Below are positions 23,416 through 27,580 of a stretch of DNA of 27,580 bases, piece by piece. The notes below the pieces were generated by a model. That model did no database searches. It was not told the DNA's origin and saw only the letters and a program-made list of their open reading frames with translations. The translations under genes and the position numbers were made by a program. Numbering within the stretch: position 1 is the first letter of the stretch; each line of letters starts with the position of its first letter. This stretch comes from JADFUS01 sp036653215 (GTDB lineage Bacteria > Bacteroidota > Bacteroidia > Bacteroidales > Rikenellaceae), in assembly GCA_036653215.1 (NCBI GenBank), contig JAVVUK010000011.1:1-27580 (forward strand), read 5' to 3'.

Positions 23416-24281
23416 AATATAAAAAGACACTCGGATGGGACGATTATGAACTTATAGATAGTGGTGATTTCTATAAGTTAGAACGTTTTGGTAAATATGT
23501 ACTCGCACGTCCGGAGCCTCAAGCTCTTTGGCGCAAAAGCCTCGATGATAAAAAATGGGAAGAGCTTTACGATGCCGTATTTGAAAAGGGAAAAGGCGAT
23601 GGGGAGCGTGGTGAATGGGTCGTGAAAGACAAAATGCCTGAACAATGGAACATAGGATATAACTATAAAGATATGCACCTCAATATGCGTCTTGGACGTA
23701 CATCCTTTAAACACGTCGGTGTATTTCCCGAACAAGCTACAAATTGGAATTTTATATATGATCGAGTTACAGAGCTTAAAGCAAAGGGAGAGGTTAGTGT
23801 GCTTAACTTATTTGCATATACTGGAGGGGCTTCACTTGCTGCACGCAGTGCAGGAGCGAAAGTGACACACGTCGATTCTGTAAAGCAGGTCATCACATGG
23901 TCTAAGGAGAATATGACAAACTCATCGTTAGAAGATATACGTTGGATTGTCGAAGACGCACGTAAATTTGTGGCACGTGAGGTAAAAAGAGGCTCAAAAT
24001 ATAATGGCATACTTCTCGATCCTCCAGCTTATGGACGTGGTGCCGACGGTGAAAAATGGGTGTTGGAAGACGACATATACGATCTTCTTGAAGATTGTGG
24101 TAAACTCCTTGAAAAGGGTGGTTTTGTAGTGTTTAACCTTTATTCTATGGGCTTATCAGCACTCCTTGCTAAGGGTCTGTTAACTCAAATTTTCGGAGAT
24201 AGAAACATCGATTTCGGAGAGCTTTATTTTGAAGATAGAGCAGGACGCTCACTTCCATTTGGGGTATATGCTCGTTTCTAA
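23406..24281 (+). CDS. RlmI-like class I SAM-dependent methyltransferase
   Basis: A 291-residue methyltransferase. Residues 105-120 (GVFPEQATNWNFIYDR) and the SAM-binding motif VLNLFAYTGGASLAA (132-146), acidic loop HVDSV (155-159) and catalytic-type DPPAYGRG (205-212) match the RlmI/RlmK/PF10672 group, which methylates C5 of cytosine in 23S rRNA. An N-terminal ~90-residue domain precedes the Rossmann fold but I do not see an obvious PUA signature as in E. coli RlmI. It starts within the end of the U32 gene and ends 7 bp before the convergent DUF2851 gene. The target RNA is not established from sequence. Confidence 0.86.
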   Translation: MGLEYKKTLGWDDYELIDSGDFYKLERFGKYVLARPEPQALWRKSLDDKKWEELYDAVFEKGKGDGERGEWVVKDKMPEQWNIGYNYKDMHLNMRLGRTSFKHVGVFPEQATNWNFIYDRVTELKAKGEVSVLNLFAYTGGASLAARSAGAKVTHVDSVKQVITWSKENMTNSSLEDIRWIVEDARKFVAREVKRGSKYNGILLDPPAYGRGADGEKWVLEDDIYDLLEDCGKLLEKGGFVVFNLYSMGLSALLAKGLLTQIFGDRNIDFGELYFEDRAGRSLPFGVYARF

Positions 24282-24288
24282 GAGACTA

Positions 24289-25575
24289 TTAGCCTAACAT
24301 CTTACGACCAATCATACAAACGGTACACCGCTTTTCTTTGCAATAGACTTTGCTTATCTGTAAAATAGCTTGCGAGATAAGGGCGTTATTTATGACAACG
24401 CCATTTTTCTGCCATTGACGCACAATAGCATTGTCTTCTTGTGGTGTATTTTCTAACATAGACAACAACATCTCGCTCTTTTCAAAGTCGCTGTTGTTTT
24501 TATAATAGAAAAACAAAAACGGCACAAAGCCATTTATCACCATCCTATCTTTGCGTGCACACGACATTATGCGCTTGCTTTGCAGGAAAGTCTCTTCTCC
24601 AGAAAGGGTATTATGAGTAAGCCAATACGTGTGTGTTTCACATGAAACAAATGCGTAAAGATCTTTTAATGTAATCCCTTGATCAAGATGAGATAGTATA
24701 TCTTTTGTGTTGATTATTATTGCTGCAAGTTGAGCAAAGACAATATGTAGGTTGTTTTCTGGGGATATGGTAGAATAGTCCCATAGATGACCTCCTATTT
24801 CCAATATTGAATATTTACGTTTCATATCTAAATACAACTTGAGAAGCTTTTCGGTATGTCCATCGTGTCTTTTACAACGATTAAACATCCCGGCAGCACC
24901 AAAGAGAAGAGCCTCAACTTCTTCTACCGTATTTAGATTTTTGAGTAAAGTGTCGTAACCGATATTCCGAATTAGAGTATTGAAATTTTTCCTATTCCTT
25001 TTCTTTTGTATCTCAATAGAATCGAAAATTGTAGCAACAAAGGCATCCCTCATACATCCACCCGTCTCTTGGTAAAAAGACAATACCTTATCGTGTTTTG
25101 CCTCCATCCTCTCTATGGCATAACGGTAAAAAATCTCGAAGGAACTTAAGTTATCCATCTTGCTTAGATAGCCTCCACAAAGAGAACCATCGGCAGCTAT
25201 AATCTCGTACAGCCTTTCATGTAAGAGATAAGGCACCGAACATTTTACGCATAACAGGCTATGGGTGGAGTAACGATCAATGTCGTCTTTCTCCTCTGCC
25301 ACCACAACCATGCCTATTGTTTGCGCCACATCAGAGTTCCCCTTTTGCCAATTGAGCCAACTTTCACTGTCGTAAAAGATAGCTGTCCTCACCATTTGTT
25401 GCAGACCATCAACCTCAACTATGACGTTATAGTATATGTTGCTATATTCTCCGATATGACCACTGTCGATAATGGTAATTTCTCTGCCGTCAACCAACTT
25501 TATAAGATCTTTATATTGATTGTGCTTTTCAAAAAGATAACACAATATTGGCGTTAAGACTAAGTCGGCATTCAT
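24289..25575 (-). CDS. DUF2851 family protein
   Basis: A 428-residue cytosolic protein with no signal peptide or membrane segment. Family features I recognise: LLFGAAGMFN near the middle (residues ~223-232), PENNLHIVFAQLAAII, and the C-terminal SQAILQISKVYCKEKRCTVCMIGRKMLG, which holds three Cys in a possible metal site (C-x5-C-x2-C). DUF2851 proteins are common in Bacteroidota and have no known function. The N-terminal segment that is usually well conserved in the family appears divergent here (IGEYSNIYYNVIVEVDG). It is the last gene of the tsaD-bioD operon, starting 2 bp after bioD, and it converges with the methyltransferase gene. Confidence 0.78.
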   Translation of the reverse strand: MNADLVLTPILCYLFEKHNQYKDLIKLVDGREITIIDSGHIGEYSNIYYNVIVEVDGLQQMVRTAIFYDSESWLNWQKGNSDVAQTIGMVVVAEEKDDIDRYSTHSLLCVKCSVPYLLHERLYEIIAADGSLCGGYLSKMDNLSSFEIFYRYAIERMEAKHDKVLSFYQETGGCMRDAFVATIFDSIEIQKKRNRKNFNTLIRNIGYDTLLKNLNTVEEVEALLFGAAGMFNRCKRHDGHTEKLLKLYLDMKRKYSILEIGGHLWDYSTISPENNLHIVFAQLAAIIINTKDILSHLDQGITLKDLYAFVSCETHTYWLTHNTLSGEETFLQSKRIMSCARKDRMVINGFVPFLFFYYKNNSDFEKSEMLLSMLENTPQEDNAIVRQWQKNGVVINNALISQAILQISKVYCKEKRCTVCMIGRKMLG

Positions 25576-25577
25576 AC

Positions 25578-26237
25578 CTATAAAGCTATGTTTATCTTTT
25601 CTATGTCTATTAATTCACACTCTGGAATTTTTGTTTCAATCCACTCTTTGATATATTGATGTGTAGAATTACTTATCTTCTGGTCGTCGTCAAAAAAGTG
25701 ATTATAGGCAACAGCAGCAACTTTAACACCTCGCAAGAGAGCCACCTCAAGAGTTAAGACAGTATGATTTATGCTTCCTAATTTGCCTGAAGTAACAACA
25801 ATGATAGGGAGACCGCTCTCTACAATATAGTCGAGTGTCGTATAATTGTCTTTCAAAGGAACAACAAGTCCACCAGCTCCTTCCACTAAGACCACGTCGA
25901 ACTCGCTCTCAAGGATCTTACGAGAACGTTCCACAACGGCAACATCTACCTCACGTCCATCCATCTCGGCTGCAAGATGAGGAGAAGCAGGGTATTTGAA
26001 GATCAGAGGTGCTGTGGTGTTGTCTAAATCACGTGGCAACATACCTACATTCATTATTTTACGATGAATATCAATATCTATCGACTTGCCACCAAAATCG
26101 TCTCCACCAGTCTGTACAAACTTTTGGGTAATTACCTTTTTACCCTCTGCCATACATCTTTTTGCTAATATACCTGTCACAAAGCTCTTGCCTGCATCAG
26201 TATCTATTCCTGTTATAAAATATGTTCCGTTTTTCAT
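25578..26237 (-). CDS. bioD: Dethiobiotin synthase
   Basis: A 219-residue P-loop enzyme that makes dethiobiotin from 7,8-diaminopelargonate, CO2 and ATP, the penultimate step of biotin synthesis. The modified P-loop GIDTDAGKS (residues 10-18, Lys17), KFVQTG (39-44, usually KPVQTG), PASPHLAA (83-90) and VEGAGGLVVPL (118-128) are all present; length is normal. Its start codon shares one base with the stop of tsaD (TAATG). None of the other biotin genes is nearby, which is not unusual for scattered bio genes. Confidence 0.93.
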   Translation of the reverse strand: MKNGTYFITGIDTDAGKSFVTGILAKRCMAEGKKVITQKFVQTGGDDFGGKSIDIDIHRKIMNVGMLPRDLDNTTAPLIFKYPASPHLAAEMDGREVDVAVVERSRKILESEFDVVLVEGAGGLVVPLKDNYTTLDYIVESGLPIIVVTSGKLGSINHTVLTLEVALLRGVKVAAVAYNHFFDDDQKISNSTHQYIKEWIETKIPECELIDIEKINIAL

Positions 26238-27259
26238 TATAGTTGTGCGTGACGTGCCACTGGAGAGACACTCATATCTGTAAATTCGTTGTTGTTATAT
26301 TTGTAATATCCCACTATGGCAACCATAGCCGCATTATCCATCGTAAATTTAAATTCGGGGACATAGGTATTCCAACCTCTTTTTTCACCTGTTTCTATGA
26401 TGGCGTTGCGCAAACCACTATTAGCACTAACGCCTCCAGCAATTGCCACTTCTTTGATGTCATATTCTTGAGTTGCCTTGATAAGCTTTTTCATCAATAT
26501 TTCCACTATCGTACGTTGCAAAGAAGCACATAGGTCGGCCTTGTTTTTCTCAATAAAATCTTTGTCTTCAGCGACCCGATCTTGCAGAAAATAAAGAAAA
26601 GAAGTCTTAAGCCCACTAAAGCTAAAGTCAAATTCTTTGATCGAGGGCTTAGCGAAATTAAAAGCATGAGGATCACCCTCTTGAGCCAACTTATCGACCA
26701 CTGGACCTCCAGGATAAGGGAGTCCCATCACTTTTGCACATTTGTCGAAAGCCTCACCAGCAGCGTCATCAATAGTCTCTCCTATGATTTCCATATCGAG
26801 TTGCGACTTCATGAGCACGATTTGTGTATGTCCTCCCGAAACTAAAAGACAAAGAAAAGGAAATGGCGGATGTTTAATTTCTTGGTCTACCTTATCCACA
26901 AAATGTACTAATATATGTGCAAGGAGGTGATTTACCTCTATGAGTTTAATGTCTTTGGCAAGAGCGAGTCCTTTAGCAAAAGACACCCCAACAAGGAGTG
27001 ACCCTAACAGTCCGGGACCTCTTGTAAAGGCTATTGCGTCAACATCGTCAATGGTTATATTAGCATCCGAGAGTGCTTTATGCACCACAGGGACGATGTT
27101 TTGTTGGTGCGCTCTTGAGGCAAGCTCAGGAATAACGCCACCCCATTCTTGGTGAACGCTTTGGTTAGCGATAACGTTTGAGAGTAATGTAGTATCTCTC
27201 AATACGGAGGCTGAGGTATCGTCACAAGAGGACTCAATACCTAAAATAATTGTACTCAT
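26237..27259 (-). CDS. tsaD: tRNA N6-threonylcarbamoyladenosine transferase
   Basis: A 340-residue protein with all marks of the TsaD/Kae1 family: IIGIESSCDDTS-like start (residues 4-16), GGVIPELASRAH (40-51), the metal-binding H-x3-H as NHLLAH (His111, His115), SGGHTQIV (141-148), LPYPGGPVVDKLA, and the C-terminal TMDNAAMVA. With TsaB, TsaC and TsaE it places threonylcarbamoyl on A37 of ANN-reading tRNAs, an essential step in most bacteria. It is the first gene of the tsaD-bioD-DUF2851 operon and is divergent from the tamB-like gene; I found only a weak promoter match in the 97-bp gap for this strand. Confidence 0.97.
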   Translation of the reverse strand: MSTIILGIESSCDDTSASVLRDTTLLSNVIANQSVHQEWGGVIPELASRAHQQNIVPVVHKALSDANITIDDVDAIAFTRGPGLLGSLLVGVSFAKGLALAKDIKLIEVNHLLAHILVHFVDKVDQEIKHPPFPFLCLLVSGGHTQIVLMKSQLDMEIIGETIDDAAGEAFDKCAKVMGLPYPGGPVVDKLAQEGDPHAFNFAKPSIKEFDFSFSGLKTSFLYFLQDRVAEDKDFIEKNKADLCASLQRTIVEILMKKLIKATQEYDIKEVAIAGGVSANSGLRNAIIETGEKRGWNTYVPEFKFTMDNAAMVAIVGYYKYNNNEFTDMSVSPVARHAQL

Positions 27260-27312
27260 TAGTTTTTTGTAATATATAGGAAAAGCTTAACACAAAGACT
27301 AAAATAAATAGT

Positions 27313-27320
27313 TATCTTTG
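27313..27320 (+). promoter_or_regulatory. Possible -7 promoter element of the tamB-like gene
   Basis: TATCTTTG fits the Bacteroidota -7 consensus TAnnTTTG and lies 36 bases before the ATG at 27357. No TTTG is seen at the expected -33 distance, so support is limited to one box and position. Confidence 0.45.
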
Positions 27321-27356
27321 TAAGGGCAAATATAGTTATATTTTTTTTAATAACAG

Positions 27357-27580
27357 ATGAGAAAAGCGTTTAGGATAATAGCGAAGATCCTCTCGATGGT
27401 GGTAATCTTAATGATTGTCATTCCTTTGTTGCTATCTATTGCCATTCGTGTCGACTTTGTGCAGAATTTTGTGGTTAACGTCCTTGCCGATTTCGCCTCA
27501 CAAAAAATAGAGACAAGGGTCTCAATTGGTCACATATCTATCAATGGAAACCTCGAAGTAGGGGTTACAGACTTCTTTGT
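27357..27580 (+). CDS. tamB: TamB-like translocation/assembly module protein (AsmA-like), 5' part
   Basis: The first 74 codons of a gene that continues past the right edge. It starts MRKAFRIIAKILSMV and has a single N-terminal membrane anchor (residues ~8-29, hydrophobic), followed by VDFVQNFVVNVLADFASQ and KIETRVSIGHISI, the beta-strand start typical of AsmA/TamB proteins. TamB-type proteins span the periplasm and are linked to outer-membrane protein insertion and lipid transport. Divergence from tsaD is a gene order I associate with Bacteroidales. Full-length homologues exceed 1400 residues, so only a small fraction is seen. Confidence 0.75.
   Translation, partial: MRKAFRIIAKILSMVVILMIVIPLLLSIAIRVDFVQNFVVNVLADFASQKIETRVSIGHISINGNLEVGVTDFF

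Noticed and set aside
23663..24010. 115-codon minus-strand reading frame
   Set aside because: It is opposite the methyltransferase gene, covering its SAM-binding and part of its catalytic region; a shadow frame.
24281..24289. Frameshift or gene fusion at the tail-to-tail junction of methyltransferase and DUF2851 genes
   Set aside because: Both genes end with intact family C termini and separate stop codons; the 7-bp gap is simply a tight convergent arrangement.
27260..27312. Promoter for tsaD on the minus strand
   Set aside because: The best -7 candidate (TAGTCTTTG) has one base too many and no TTTG lies at the right distance; not enough to annotate.
1..27580. CRISPR array, insertion sequence, integrase, tRNA or rRNA
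   Set aside because: I looked for regularly spaced repeats, transposase or integrase motifs, CCA-ended cloverleaf sequences and conserved rRNA segments and found none.

Overview
This window is chromosomal DNA from a member of the Bacteroidota, most likely order Bacteroidales. It is AT-rich. Its promoters follow the Bacteroidota pattern TTTG, a 19-22 nt gap, then TAnnTTTG. It carries family-typical genes: SusC-like/BtuB-type TonB receptor, DUF5074-type propeller lipoproteins, DUF2851, and TamB divergent from TsaD. I cannot name the genus.

Region 1 (1-11017, minus strand) is one tightly packed, often overlapping operon of at least 13 genes, still running off the left edge. In transcription order: a tyrosine ammonia-lyase-type enzyme, FabG-like ketoreductase, ketosynthase, acyl carrier protein, LpxL-like acyltransferase, B12-binding radical SAM enzyme, hotdog dehydratase-like protein, hotdog thioesterase, a ketosynthase fused to a degenerate ketosynthase-like domain, second acyl carrier protein, third ketosynthase, a short ketosynthase-like chain-length-factor protein, and a membrane-anchored polysaccharide deacetylase (cut by the edge). 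A dedicated type II fatty-acid-like set with no enoyl reductase, headed by an aromatic ammonia-lyase, points to an aryl polyene/flexirubin-type pigment: coumarate starter, iterative elongation, reduction and dehydration without saturation, then transfer to a membrane lipid. The acyl-activating ligase, exporter and dialkylresorcinol genes expected for such pathways are not here and may lie beyond base 1.

Region 2 (11167-12344) is a single FemAB/GNAT-fold gene with its own promoter. Region 3 (12349-15185) is an operon of three secreted proteins of unknown function, two of them LPP20-like, bounded by a clear promoter and a strong hairpin terminator.

Region 4 (15206-20986, minus strand) is a vitamin B12 capture operon: a cobalamin riboswitch, then two surface lipoproteins, a BtuB-type TonB-dependent receptor and a BtuG-like propeller lipoprotein. 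It lies about 10 kb from a B12-using radical SAM gene in region 1, so scavenged cobalamin could feed pigment synthesis; this link is inference.

Region 5 (20999-24281, plus strand) is a housekeeping operon: rdgB, a U32-family (RlhA/TrhP-like) protein and an RlmI-like methyltransferase, driven from a promoter back-to-back with the riboswitch promoter. Region 6 (24289-27259, minus strand) is tsaD-bioD-DUF2851. The window ends in the first 74 codons of a plus-strand tamB-like gene.

I saw no tRNA, rRNA, CRISPR array, insertion sequence or phage gene. The only gene-free stretch over 300 bases (20626-21038) is filled by the riboswitch, its leader and two divergent promoters.
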